From positions 3,658,001 through 3,722,000 of the forward strand of contig NGZR01000003.1 of assembly GCA_002197995.1 (NCBI GenBank): 64,000 nt of DNA, given 5' to 3'. Shown here one piece after another: positions 24,533-37,300 of this stretch. Below the pieces are notes generated by a model. That model worked only from the letters and a program-made list of their open reading frames with translations. It did no database searches and was not told where the DNA came from. The position numbers and the translations under genes are program-made. Position 1 is the first letter of the stretch; each line of letters begins with the position of its first letter. Source of the stretch: Gaeumannomyces sp. JS-464 (lineage: Eukaryota; Ascomycota; Sordariomycetes; Magnaporthales; Magnaporthaceae).

Positions 24533-25499
24533 TCACATCTTGGACTTCATCTCCTCGAAAGTTGCCTTGAGCTTCTCCATGTCCGTAGCCTGGGCCGGCC
24601 AGGCATCCGGACCAATGCATAAACCTTCCGTATCGTTTGGCTTTGGAATCTGCTCGAGAACTTTTGTGTCAGTTGCACAGTGGTCGAAAGGCCAAGCATC
24701 CTTTTCTTGCGGTAAGGGACGCAGGTAGATACCATGTGGAAATGGACCTGTTTATAAGAAATAAACTCGGTAGTCAGCACGGGCGTGATCCTCCTCGAAA
24801 ATGGGGAGACGATGTGACAATTAGTAGGCGGCTAGGGCACTGACATGTTCAACAACTTGATGAGCGATGGCGCCGTTGTTCTGGAGTACGTTGTATTCCG
24901 TTGCGCCAATTGCTTGGGCGAGCTTCTTCGCGACGGGCTGAAATGGCAAGTACATGTCAGCTAGACAAAGTTGGGGCCTCCTATTACTAGCCACAAAAGA
25001 GCTGAAGGGATAGAGCATGGACTGTCGGCGGCGTACCAGGATCTCGGTCAGAGAGTCGTCGGGGATGTCGTGCAGCTTCACGCCGTGGAATTTTGGGATC
25101 ACAAGCTGTCGGGAACGTCGAGGAACGTGGTGGCCGGTCAGCGCTCGTGCAAGTGTGCTTGGTATGCGGAGAGGAGGCCGAGGCCGGCGTCGGACGCCGG
25201 GATCGATGTTGGGGAGCACTGTACCGCGTGGCCTTTGCTCAGAGGGTTGATGTCGAGGAATGCAAAGACCTTGTCGCTCTCGTAGAGCTTGAACGAAGGG
25301 ATGTCGCCTGCCAATTTTGGTGTTTTGGTTAGCTCCCATGTCTCCGAGCCGGCCGAGCGCTGCGTCCCCCCAACGCGGCACAGGGCGGGGCGTGCTGGCT
25401 GAAGCTCTGTTGAAGCCAGCAGCTCCGCGGGAAAAATTGGTGGTGCGTACCCTTGATGATCTTGCAGAAGAGACAAGCCGCCATTTTGCTGGACATCAT
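24533..25499 (-). CDS. HNT1: HIT-family nucleotide hydrolase, Hnt1-like
   Basis: Six small exons, 25499-25451, 25307-25225, 25105-25037, 24937-24845, 24747-24733 and 24649-24533, sum to 141 residues with all phases matching. HINT/Hnt1 enzymes hydrolyse adenosine 5'-phosphoramidate-type substrates. The zinc-type N-terminal motif (CLFCKIIKGDIPSF), LDINPLSKGHALVIPK, the QNNG motif and the catalytic HIT triad (VEHVHFHMIPKPN) are all present. The HIT motif is assembled across two introns, one of which leaves an exon of only 15 bases carrying VHFHM. The gene is intact and typical in length. It is divergent from MOG1 and probably nuclear and cytosolic. Confidence 0.93.
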
Positions 25500-27055
25500 G
25501 GGGTTTTCTGGGGAAGTAAATGTCAAGCCAGAGAACAGCCCAGACAACTGGCGCGCGAAGAGGGGTGCTGAGTCCAGTGCCAAATGGAACGATCCCGGAG
25601 CCCATGTCGTCAGAGGTGGGGCTAGCGCGACCCAGCAAGACTCCACAGGGTCGTCTCGCGTAAAGCATGGCCGATGTTCTTCGGCCACACAGAGAGCTGA
25701 GACCCTTATAAAGGGCGCTAGGGTACGAATCGTTCGGAGGCAGACGGACACATTACCACTACTCTTGCCTTTTACCAGATTAGTCAAATGGTCTGCTGCA
25801 TTACCTCCACTACTCAATATTTGGAACCCACCTCTGGTACACCCAGATTCGATTTTATCTTTTGTCACTTTTTTTTTTTTTTTTTTTCGCTTTTTTCTAT
25901 CCTTCTTTCTTTTACCTTTTATGCATCCCAAATTCGTATTCAATCGAGCCTTTCGAGGAAAATGAAAAAGATAAACGATTTTCCGAGAACAAAAACTGCG
26001 CAGTCACTCGCTTTGTTTTCTTTCTGCAGGAGGACTCAAGGAAACGGACCGTCATTATTTGGGGACAGACCTACCACCTCCGACAGGCGACTTTTAGCGG
26101 CTATCACCTATCACATACGACTAATTAGTTGCGACCACCTTCCATCGAACATGCGCACTCTTCTCTCCTTTGTCTTCCACTCATGTTCAAATCTCTTCGT
26201 TCGTCTTCGCTGTGTACGGAACCTAGCATCCGGGTCTATCCTACACCAGCCTTTTAGCAGCAGCTTTACTCGTGATGCTGATGGATTTTGATACAGCCAG
26301 CGATCGACTATTTTATAGACCTTCCCGCACGGGTATGTCATGAGAAACCGAAGCCAATGGTGTTGCCATCGTCCCCCACCCTCGGATGGGGCAATGATTA
26401 CTCCTGAGTGCGACTATTATACTGGGGCGGGACTGAGCTTCTAGTATAGAGTCTTTGGCCAGCAGTGGATAGCCCAGATATTCTACACCTTTCCTTCAGT
26501 GGAGGAACGAGTCGGAGGAGATATAAAGTGCCGTTCGTCCAACTCCTCAGAGTTCCTAACGTTTTGACTTTGCGTTTCTCGTCCAATATTGAGCCCTTCC
26601 TTCTCTTGCTTCCTTTGCTACCCTCTCGAACGAGTCACCCCGATGTTGTGAGTCTACGTCCAGCACGAAGATGCCAGCCTCCCAGCACAACCAAACCTCA
26701 AGGCTGAATTCTTGCAGGACCGTGACAAAAAGTTGGCCTTCTTGGCTGCAGGCCAACTCGACACAATGCCTTTGATCTGCCTTGGCGTCACTCAGGCAGC
26801 AACCACAACACCCCACTAGCTGACGTGCCTGCCCCTCCAAGTTGGGGTGACCCCACCTGACATGAGGAGCACGCGCAGAAGGAACGACATCATTGCGCCC
26901 GCCCGAATCACAGCCGGGCTTGCGGTCGCAATGCCAACAACAGCGCATTTTCCTAATTCCTAGTCGCAACTGTCCCAGGGCGCGCGCCAACGACCGTTCC
27001 CACTTCATCACATAATCATTGCAGATTCCCTTTCCGCCCGCGCAAATCAAGAAGC
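25500..27055. other. Divergent promoter region between HNT1 and MOG1
   Basis: No gene supported. It contains a palindromic CCCTTATAAAGGG string near 25703-25715, a poly(T) tract near 25868-25887 and pyrimidine-rich DNA. The 76-170 codon frames here lack any recognisable domain. Confidence 0.6.
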
Positions 27056-27750
27056 ATGGCGACTTGCTACAAGAAGACGAGGCTGTTTGGCGGAGCCCTC
27101 AGCAGCGACATCCCGGAGCAGTTCGCCGATGTCAGGTATGCAAGCTTGACCACCTCCTGGCCTCCCCACGGCTGGACCCGGCTGACTTTGGTGGTTTTTT
27201 TTTGGTTTTTTTTGGCTCCCTTGCCAGCCAAATCCGACAGGTGCCCGACAACCAGGAGGTCTTCATTGACAAGGACGGCTTCACGAGCATAATCATCGAG
27301 ATCACCGAGCGCGTCGGCCCCGCGGGCAGCACGCCCGAGATCGACGGCAAGGCGCTGTCTGTGCATCTCGAGGACATTGTCGGGTCCGACGTCGACGGCG
27401 TCAAGGTCTGGAACACGACCGACACCGAGTTCTCGCGCGTGAGCCCCGAGATACCTGCCTACACCCTGATCGCGACCCAAAAGCCGCCCGTCGACCCGAA
27501 GTCGCCCGGCGGCTCCTCCGCCGCCCCGGATTTCACGGCGCTCATTCTTACGCTTCTGCGCCTCGAGCGCGAGCAGACGGACATCCTCATCACCGTCAAC
27601 GTGCCCCATATCAAGGGGTCCTACGATGAAGACGAGGTTGACCTCGAGCTGGGCAAGCAGGGCAAGCTGATTGGTGACGCCGTGGAGTACGCTGCCAGGA
27701 TGTGGTCGACATTCGCCATCCATGATTGGAAAATCTTCGACGGGATTTAG
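27056..27750 (+). CDS. MOG1: Mog1, Ran GTPase-interacting nuclear import factor
   Basis: Exons 27056-27135 and 27228-27750 join to 200 residues. Mog1 binds Ran and promotes nucleotide release, supporting nuclear protein import. The diagnostic N-terminus is present (RLFGGALSSDIP), as are QVPDNQEVFIDKDG, a central acidic region (EDIVGSDVDG) and the C-terminal TFAIHDWKIFDG. The intron splits a Ser codon (ADV-S-QIRQVP) and carries two poly(T) runs before the acceptor. The frame is intact. It is convergent with the GCNA-like gene. Confidence 0.93.
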
Positions 27751-28109
27751 AGTGGTGTCTGTGAGGGGATAGGAAGATATTATGATTTAACGGCATGGGC
27801 TTATGATGGCGCGTCCCGCCCTACCAAAGTCTTGTTTTCTGGCTTTTACTGGGCGTTTTCCCGGTGGCGTTCTGTATGATATTGGCACGACTTGGACTAT
27901 GGTCCATTCCACGGCCTTTCCACGCATCCGTAGATGCGGGATTCTTTCTTGGGCTATGTTTTCGATGACCCGAATTTCTATTTACTGATATCCACGACAG
28001 TCGCTACCTGACCTAACCTGTTTTTGAAAGTGATGCGCAATTTTGCATCCATGTGGTATCGACAGAGATGGGGGATATACACCCCGCTGTAAACAAGCTG
28101 ATGCGCGAT
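27751..28109. other. Convergent intergenic region
   Basis: The 3' flanks of MOG1 and the SprT-type protease gene. No further feature seen. Confidence 0.6.
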
Positions 28110-30179
28110 TTAACTGTCTTGCAGTTTCAACGACACCAGTCCATCAGCAACACTATCGACGTCTTCTTCCAACGTCTCAGCCGGTTTCGCCTTGCTACGT
28201 GTTTTTGTCGTCTTCTTGGTTGTCTTTGCCCATCGTTCGGCGACCAGCTTCATGACCTCCTTCTGCGGGCTACCCGGGTTCTCTTGACGGATGAGCTTCA
28301 TGTGCTCACTCATAAACTTTTGGTACTCGGAGGGCTTCTTCTCCCCACCAGCCGCCGCCCCAGCCGCGGTGGCGGCGCGGGGCTTGGGCTTGATCTGGAT
28401 CAGCTCGCCCTTGCAGACTCCGCAGCGGTGGCGGCGCGGGTCGACGCTCTTGGAGTGGCGCTTGTACTCGAGCGCGCACTCGGCGCACTCCCAGACGTAC
28501 TTGAAGTCGATGTCGTACGAGTGCTTGGTGGTGACGGCGATTCCGCGGTCCCCAAAGGCGTGCGAGCAGGCGGCGGCCCAGGCCTTGAACTCGCGCCCGT
28601 GCGGGTTGCCCGTGACGCCGCTGACCATGAAGTTGGCCAGGTGGCAGAACTCGTGCGCCAGCACGTTGAGCAGCCGATCCTCGCTGTCGATGACCTTCTC
28701 GGCCAGCTCGATGGACGCGTGGTGCCGATGCGTGACCGTCTCGGTCACGGCCGCGCTTGCCGAGCCGGGGGCGGCGCGGTGCCGCGTCCGTACCGTCTCG
28801 CGCCGCCAGCTCGCGCGCCCGGCCGTCGTGTTGAGTTTGTTGGTCCACTGGATCCGGACGCCGCCCGTTGACGCCGCCAGCTCCTCCAGCTTGCCCTTCG
28901 TGATGGCCCGGTCCAGCTCGTGCAGGAACTTCTCTGCCGTCTCGTGCCTGGTAGCCTCGAAGCTCTTCTTGGCCTCGCGCTGCTTGGCTGCGACCCCCTT
29001 TTCCTTCTTCTCGGGGCTCCTGGCCGAGGCCTTGGTAGGGCTGGCCGATGGACCAAACAGCTTCCTGGGCGAGTGCTTGTCGTTCCACTCGTCTGTCACC
29101 TCCTGGTTCCAGAACTCATCGGTACTGGGGCCATGAGGCGTCATGGGGATTCGCGGGAGCTTCTTACTCGGGGACACCAGCACATTGGGCCGGGTCTTGG
29201 GCGGCGTGCTTGGTGGTGGCGTCTCCGGCCTCTTACTAACCGGATTCTGGGTCTTCGGTGGCGGCGTTGGCTCCCTAGCATGTCATTAGAATTATCCGTC
29301 GAGCTCGGGTCTGGGAACGTTATCTGCTAATCCAGAAACAACTTACAGTCTCAGGGTAGAAAGGGATCCGGCAAGGTCTTCAGCGAGACTCAAGGGATTG
29401 TTACTGCTTCTCGATGGCTTTCCATTTTGGTCCGCCTCCTGTGAACCACTGTCCCTTGATGGCTTAGGCCGGGCACCATTTTCGGAATACTCGGACTTGG
29501 TGCTTGCAGACGTCGATTCAGAACTGAGCCTTGGATCTGGTATCTTTCGCACGCCTTTTGCTCGGCGAATTGACTTCTCTGCGGAGGTTTCTTGTGTGGA
29601 TGATAGGTTTTGACAAAGGCTTTGGAACGGCTCCTTCTCACTGTTCGGACCAGGTTTGGTTCCCCTGCCGGACCGCGTGGGCTTTGGTTTTGCTGGCGGG
29701 TCGGGTTCGGACAAATCATCGAAGCTGTCCTCGTCAGAGCTCGAAAGTGAGAAGTACACCGAGTCGCCCACGATGGTGACTTCTTCAACAATAGTCTCTC
29801 CTTCGGACTCCTCTTCCTCTACCTCGACACTTCTCACGTTGGTCGCGACCGCTCTCGGTTTCCTGGCACGGAGCTCCACTCCTGGCCCCCCGACGTCCTC
29901 ACGCTTCACGCCCGAACGCAAGTTGACCGCATTGCCGCCCCTCTGCGAGCTAGGCTCCAGATTCTTGTCTAGGGGCCGAAGCAGGGGGTTATCAGCGACC
30001 TGTCCCAGCTTCCGACGCCTGACAGTGGCCTCTCTGGGTGGTGCTTGGGAGCCGTCTGTCTTCTGGCCCTGAGTGTTGTCTTTGGCGTTTTTAGTTGGCA
30101 GTGCTGTCTTTTGGCGCAAAAGCTCCTTTACCGAAGGGAGCTCATCTTCCGACTCCTCGTCGGCCCACACGCGCGCCAT
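28110..30179 (-). CDS. GCNA/ACRC-like SprT metalloprotease with acidic N-terminus and HMG-box-like C-terminus
   Basis: Exons 30179-29347 and 29274-28110 give 665 residues without a break. Residues 1 to about 380 are disordered, rich in Ser, Glu, Asp and Pro, with acidic clusters (EVEEEESEGETIVEE, SSSDEDSFDDLSE). The SprT-like domain holds the zinc-binding HExxH as HEFCH at residues 485-489, inside LLNVLAHEFCHLANFM. A zinc ribbon follows (Cys541, Cys544, Cys562, Cys565). After it comes an HMG-box-like segment at about 590-628 (KKPSEYQKFMSEHMK, VMKLVAERW). This order, disordered acidic tail, SprT, zinc ribbon and HMG, is that of GCNA proteins, which act on DNA-protein crosslinks in animals. I infer a nuclear DNA-protein crosslink protease. 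Confidence 0.9.
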
Positions 30180-33100
30180 GGCACCCAGGTCGAGCCCGGG
30201 GATCTTAATTATCAGGGAAAGAGAGGAATTGTGGAAATATAATTAACAATACTGCTGAGCCTGGGTGCTGCCAACGCTACGGTATTGCCGGCGATGCTGT
30301 TCCTAGCCCTGGCACAATGCGTATTTCTCATTCCCAAAGTCAACATGCGGTGAGTTGCCAGGAGCAACTCAGCACGCACAGCACAGCCCAGTGCGGGTGC
30401 TGGCCCCACTTTGGCCATCTATCCACCTCATCGGACGAATGACGGGGTCTTCAACAACGATGAACCGAGAGCTCGACTCCGCGCTCGCGGCCGAGCGACT
30501 TTTTACGCTAAGGCGGTCAGGAATTAGAAGTAGATATGACAGGATCTCCAACTTGGATAAAACGTCCATCCCAACTTTTGTGAAGCAGTGAATTGGGAGC
30601 TGGGACAGGGTTCCGATGCAGCGCTAGCACATAAGGCGCCGTCGAGGATCAAGCAGGGTCTCCCTCTCTGATGGGTGGGGAAGGGTTCCTCCAGCAGATG
30701 GAGATTCCAATATCCTGTAAGCTGTTCCTTCGCTCCTTCCCGCGCGAACCACACTAACCACTGCAGGGGAGCTGTGGTAGAAAACTCGGCGCCGCATTAA
30801 GGTACCTAGGCACGTGCTAGGTATACTAAGCCTAGACTAAAGTGCTTTACAATTGCCACCTTCGTGCGCTTGGGACCTGAAGCTGTGCTTTGTGTTGGGG
30901 CTGGGCATCTGCTATCAACGATGGCATGAGTTGGAGTGTTTGTTGTCACTTAGCCACGTACCTATGCTGTTAGTATATGCATGCCGGCCGTCCTGCAAGT
31001 CTAAATTAGTCTAACATGCAGCACGGAGTCCGGCGTCGCAAGAAACTTGGGATGTCGGTTGCTGGATTGCAGATCTAACGGACCTAGGGTCATGGCAAAA
31101 CGATGGCACTAAATCCCCCCCCAAATCTGTAATCTTTCCTGTGTCTTTACATATGTCTTTTCTATCTCCTTTGTTATTTTCTCTCTGTGCTACTGGACGG
31201 CGGTACCCGGGGGACCAACTTTTCAACCCGGACGAGCACGCATCTCCCAAGTGCATCGGCCAGAAAGCCCGCACGTCCTGACCGCAATAAACGATGAGCA
31301 AAGTTTGGGACCCTCTGCTTCCCACACGGCAATCGTGCATGGCTGTCGAGCGACGATCATCTAAAAAAACAAAAAACAAAAAAAAAAAACAAAAAAAACG
31401 CATTGGCACCACAGCGCAGTTGATCCATTGCCGCCAGCCATTGCAGTTATCTTCTGCTACTCGTTCAGTGTCGTTTTACATACTTGATTCTTTCTTGAAG
31501 GCGATGGCTGACAGTCAGCTGGGCTTCCAATTTTAACCGAGTCGTGCGGCACTTCTGGCCTAGCTTGCCGTGCAGTATTGGCCCACTGCTCCAGTAAGCA
31601 TGGAAGGACAAAGTTTTGGGGGTTTGGACCTCCATCTTGGGTCTGCATAGTGACGGGGGTTAAAATTGGACCAACGTCATCGACGACACCATGATGCTTT
31701 CAACATCAGGAGGCTGACAGGCACGAATTGCTTGCTTCCGGGAGTGAGGGAAAAAAGACATCGAATAACCGTGCTGTTCATCCGTACTGTGTCCGCTCCA
31801 GGAGGAGCCAATTGGCGTGTGCTGCATGCGACCCTCCATTACCGCCCGGACCTGGGCGTTTGTACCTGCATGGGCCTTGGGGAGATTCCTGAGTGAGATT
31901 CTCGCCCTCGTTGCCCAGAGTGCCTGTGTCAGCCAAGCACCAACACGACAGCACATGGCTGCTTGGAAATTCGATTTCCACCCGTTTCTGTGCTCCCTTC
32001 ACCGAAAGGTGTGGTGTGAACTCCGGAGCGAGTTGGTTAGGTCGTCAATAAACGGGGGCCATCTGAGCCACTGTCTCGTCGTTTCACGACTCAACCGAAA
32101 CGAAGTGCGCACCGCTCATGACCCACACCTCCCATTCCGACCTCCCCGTCTCTCGCCTCCCGTTTTGCTGGTTCAGGAGTCGCGCGATTACACAGTATTA
32201 ATATTTAGCTGCGCACTTACTAAGTATGCTTCTAAACTGGGAAAGAATTGCCATAGTGTCACCGAAGCGGGAAATGGACGGTGCAATCAAATCCCAGCGG
32301 TTCCCTATCTTTTCCCGAGAGTTGCGTGCTTCCTATCACTTTGGTGCAAGATACCTGGGCTGTTACGCTTGTGCTCGGGCAGCATAACCCTTACGACCCG
32401 CGGGATGCACAGAAATCGGCCGACCGCGATAGGTTACGTGGCAGCTTTGCTCCTGTGTTGGCACCCTCGCACCTAATCGTGGTGGCTTTGGCTGGACGGT
32501 GTGGGACTGGGCGTGTCTGGCGGCAGATGAAGGCGATCAATACCACGCAAATAACCTAGTTCGCCCATTCCTTCTGTATCGCCATCGGCCAGGCTAGGAC
32601 CAGCGAACAAACTGCGGCTTCCTGGTGGGAGACACAACGGGACGGGAGCACGGGAGTTCCTGACCAGTGCTCGTTTGGGACGACCTTCTGGATCTGTGCA
32701 TGGGTGCTGCGATGCGAGGAGGCGAGTAGCTCTCTGCGTGTTACGACGACGCAATGTGCATCCTGCGTTTTTCGCCTCGTATCGAGTTTGCTATGATCGG
32801 TTGATCGACTAGGCTGGGGGAATACCTACTGGCTGCAAGGAAACACCCATTTATTATGATCTCGGGTGTCAAGGTCATGGCAGTCGGGGCTGTGATGCAG
32901 AGTGCCGAATGCACATTCTGCAGCTAGAAACCTGCTTTTGATTTGTGCCGCCCAAGGCAATCGGAGCCCAGCTGCCCTAACCGGCAATGGTACCTCGAGG
33001 GAACCTTCCTTGCTGCAGGCGTCAGGGGTGGAGGGTACCACCAAAACAGCGCAGGCGGATGGGTGCCTTCACGTCACAGAACAGGGTCGACCTTGCGAGG

Positions 33101-34398
33101 CGAGCAGGTACCCGCCCCGTTACGCAGAGGCCGATCCAGAGTCACGGCCAGGTCCCAATGTCAAGCGACGCGCTAGCTGGCACAAAGCAAGGTTGGGGTG
33201 TGGGGCCGCCCTGGCCGAGCCCCCTGATTGATGTGATCCATGTGCGGACTCCTTTTTTTGCCAACGGACCTTGGTGGTCGGGGGTGGATGCGGCGGGCAC
33301 CACAGCCACCCAATCCATCCGCCCAATCGACTGCAAGATCTTGTGCCGTGCCAGGCCTCCTTTTCTTCCTTTTCCTCCTTTCCGCTTGGCACAAAGTTTC
33401 CTTTCTTCTTCCAATCCTCCGAGCCCATTGCCTGACATTCCTTGTCATTTCCGTCGGCTTTTGCTTTGGTTTTCGTCTTTTCTGTTTTGCTGTTCATCCA
33501 GTCAATCGCTCCCTGGTGCATTTGGGGGGACAAAGGGGTGCTGTGCGAACAGGCCGTGCTCTGGACTGTGACACGAGTCAACGTTGAAAGTCGCTCGTCA
33601 GAACCGTTTCCCGCCCATCCTATCTTTTTCTTCCTGCTCCTGTTACCGCCTGCACCCGTCCTGCCCACACGGACGAGACGCGCGCAGTGCTGTATTGAAA
33701 GAAGAAGGCCCGGCACCTCCAGTCAATCGCTTCGACGGACGATCCGCTCGACTCTTTCCGCGCAACGCTCTTCCAATCAAGGGAAGCTGGCAGGAGGGTG
33801 CAACCTTCTCTTTTGCTCGCTCCCTCGGTCACTCTCTTGACGCGTGTGGCTTGCAGATTGGAATTCCTTGGCTCCCTCCAGAACCGCAACACGGCTCTGG
33901 CATAGCCCACGCCATCTCCAAGCCAACAGGAACGCCGCCCTTGATTTGCTCGCCGCGTTCCGCCACTCTCTTGGAATCAACACAACATCGCCTACACCCA
34001 CCGACTAATTGCGCCCGAAAGGGACGACGAAACACCATCACATTCGCTCTCGCACGCTGCTGTGGCCGGCCACACTTAATCCTGCAGTCGCTCATCGTCC
34101 ATCCCTCGGCATTACTCTGCCCGGAATAATCGTCGCCCTTCTGCTTCAGTCTTTTTTGGACCGCAGCAGCCCTGTCGGATTCCATCCATGAGTTTATGAT
34201 TGATTGGTAAGTTGTCCGATGTCTTGATCGTACCCCCTTCATACAGTCACGGCTCGTGACTGTACCGATTCGGAACTCGTTGGATCGGCGCTGGCGCCCG
34301 ATACACGCTCCCGACGCATCATCACAAGTCCAAGTTTCCACGCTGCTTTCTTACCGCTGACACGCGAGTCTTTTCCTCTAGACGACCATTTGCCCATT
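30180..34398. other. Long divergent intergenic region and FKS1 leader
   Basis: No gene supported in 4.2 kb. A TACCTAGG-type repeat block lies at 30800-30833 and an A-rich tract at 31361-31399. From about 33350 to 34390 the plus strand is pyrimidine-rich, typical of a fungal promoter and long leader, and it contains a likely leader intron and two tiny upstream open frames next to FKS1. Frames of 180-220 codons in this stretch show no domains. Confidence 0.55.
34188..34381 (+). promoter_or_regulatory. FKS1 leader: two minimal upstream ORFs and a probable leader intron
   Basis: A probable intron runs from GTAAGT at 34207 to CTAG ending at 34381, with a CTGAC branch-like site, 17 bases before the FKS1 ATG. 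Ahead of it are ATG AGT TTA TGA (34188-34199) and, overlapping, ATG at 34196. The second reads ATG ATT GAT TGA only after splicing joins TG to A; unspliced it ends at TAA. No transcript evidence is available here. Confidence 0.45.
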
Positions 34399-37300
34399 AT
34401 GTCGGGATCACAGCGTCCCAACCGAAACGACTACGATGAGGGCTACGGCCGGAATCAGGGAGGAGGAGGAGACTACTACCAAGACGACCACCCCCAGCAG
34501 CAACAATACTACGACAACGGCTACGATAACGGTCAAGGTGGCTATGGTGGCCAGGGTGGTCAAGGTGGTAGAAATGGGGATGGCTACTATGACGAATCGT
34601 ATGTGGCGCCTTCTGTGCTTACTCTGCGCCTGTTTTCGCATGTACTGACACAGTCTTTGTAGGGGCTACTACAACGCCGATCCCAACAACCCTTATCAGC
34701 AGGACGGCGGGTACTACGACAACAATGACCAGTACCAAGACGACTACTACAACAACAACGGGGCCTATTACGACCAGGGATACGACCAGGGCTATAACAA
34801 CCCCAATGGCCGCCGCGGTCAGGGATCCGAGGATGACTCCGAGACCTTCAGCGACTTCACTACCGGCGGCCCCGGTGGTGACTACTACGGCGGAGGCGGC
34901 GGCGATCCGCGGTATAACAGCTACAACGACGGCCAGGGAGGTGGCCGTGGGTACCGTGCCCTCCTCGCAGGTCTCGTATGGTGGCAACCGTTCGTCCGGA
35001 GCCTCGACCCCTAATTACGGCATGGACTACGGTGGTGCCGCCGCCGCTCAGAGGTCGCGTGAGCCGTACCCTGCATGGACCTCGGATGCGCAGATACCAC
35101 TTTCGAAGGAAGAGGTCGAAGATATCTTCATCGACCTCTGTTCGAAGTTCGGATTCCAGCGCGACAGCATGCGCAATATGTACGACCACCTGATGACGTT
35201 GCTCGACTCCAGAGCGTCACGCATGACGCCTAACCAGGCTTTGCTCTCTCTTCATGCCGACTATATTGGCGGAGACAATGCCAATTACCGGAAGTGGTAC
35301 TTTGCCGCGCACCTGGATCTGGACGATGCCGTTGGCTTCGCAAACGTCAAGGGCAAGGGCCTGAAGCGCAAGAACAAAAAGAAGAAGGGGAACGACCCGC
35401 AGAACGAGGCCGACATGCTCCAGGACCTGGAGGGAGACGACTCTCTGGAGGCCGCAGAGTACAGGTGGAAGACTAGGATGAACCGCATGTCTCAGCACGA
35501 CCGCGTTCGCCAGCTGGCCCTCTATCTGCTCTGCTGGGGTGAGGCGAACCAGGTTCGGTTCATGCCCGAGTGCCTGTGCTTCATCTTCAAGTGCGCCGAC
35601 GACTACCTCAACTCGCCCGCATGCCAGAACCTGGTCGAGCCGGTGGAAGAGTTCACGTTCCTCAACCAGGTCATTACGCCGCTTTACCAGTACTGCCGCG
35701 ACCAGGGATACGAGATCATGAATGAGGTCTACGTCCGCCGTGAGAGGGATCACAACAAGATCATTGGTTACGACGACTGCAACCAGCTTTTCTGGTACCC
35801 CGAGGGCATCGAGCGCATTGTGTTGGAGGACAAGACCAAACTCACGGATGTCCCTCCCGCCGAGCGCTATCTCAAGCTCAAGGATGTCAACTGGAAGAAG
35901 TGCTTCTTCAAGACATACAAGGAGACGCGGTCTTGGTTCCATCTCATCACCAATTTCAACCGCATTTGGATCATTCACCTGACCATGTGGTGGTACTACA
36001 CTGCTTTCAACGCGCCGACGCTCTTGGTCCCCAACTACGAGCAACAGGCGAACAACGTGCCGCCTAACTCCGTCATGTGGTCCATCTGCGGCCTCGGTGG
36101 TGGAATTGCCTGTCTGATCCAGATTCTGGCCACCATCTGCGAGTGGATGTATGTCCCTCGCCGCTGGGCTGGCGCCCAACACTTGACCAAGCGCCTGTTG
36201 TTCCTTCTCGCCCTTTTCGTCATCAACGTTGGCCCGGCCGTCTACATCTTCATGCCGGCTAAGACCCTTGCCGACTTCGAGGCGCGTCAGAAGAGCCAGA
36301 TTGCCCTTATCATCGGAATCGTTCACTTCTTCATCTCTGTCATAACGTTCATCTTCTTCACCATCATGCCCCTCGGCGGTCTCTTCGGCAGCTACCTTAC
36401 CAAGAACTCTCGCCGCTACGTCGCCAGCCAGACATTCACTGCCAGCTACCCCAGGCTCACTGGCAATGACATGGTTCTGTCCTATCTCCTGTGGCTCATC
36501 GTTTTTGGCGCCAAGCTGGGTGAATCCTATGGTTACCTTGCCCTTTCTTTCCGCGACCCTGTCCGTTATCTTCAGATCATGGACATCAGGTGCAAGGGTG
36601 ACAAATTGTTCCCCGCTGGCATGCAGGACGCTCTGTGCAAGCTTCAGCCCAAGTTTCTGCTGTGTCTGATGGGTTTCACAGACCTTATCTTCTTCTTCCT
36701 TGACACGTACCTATGGTACGTCTTGATCAACACGGCCTTCTCGATTGCCCGGTCCTTCTACCTGGGCGCATCGATCTTAACCCCGTGGAGGAACATCTTC
36801 TCTCGGCTGCCTAAGCGTATCTACTCCAAGGTGCTGGCGACAACCGACATGGAGATCAAGTACAAGCCCAAGGTTCTCATCTCTCAGATCTGGAACGCTA
36901 TTGTCATCTCCATGTACCGTGAGCACCTCTTGGCCATCGACCACGTTCAGAAGCTGCTGTACCACCAGGTTCCCTCGGAGCAGGAGGGCAAGCGGACCCT
37001 GAGGGCGCCCACCTTTTTCGTCTCGCAGGAGGATCACTCGTTCAAGACCGAATTCTTCCCTGCCCAGAGCGAGGCTGAGCGCCGCATTTCCTTCTTTGCG
37101 CAGTCCCTCTCTATTCCCATTCCCGAGCCCCTGCCAGTCGACAACATGCCGACCTTTACAGTCCTTATTCCTCATTATGGTGAAAAGATCCTGCTGTCGC
37201 TGCGCGAGATTATCCGCGAGGACGAGCCGTACTCGCGCGTCACCCTTCTTGAGTATCTCAAGCAGCTTCACCCCCACGAGTGGGATTGCTTTGTCAAGGA

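Noticed and set aside
31817..32476. 219-codon plus-strand frame
   Set aside because: Cys/His/Arg-rich without any motif and lies in the long FKS1 upstream region.
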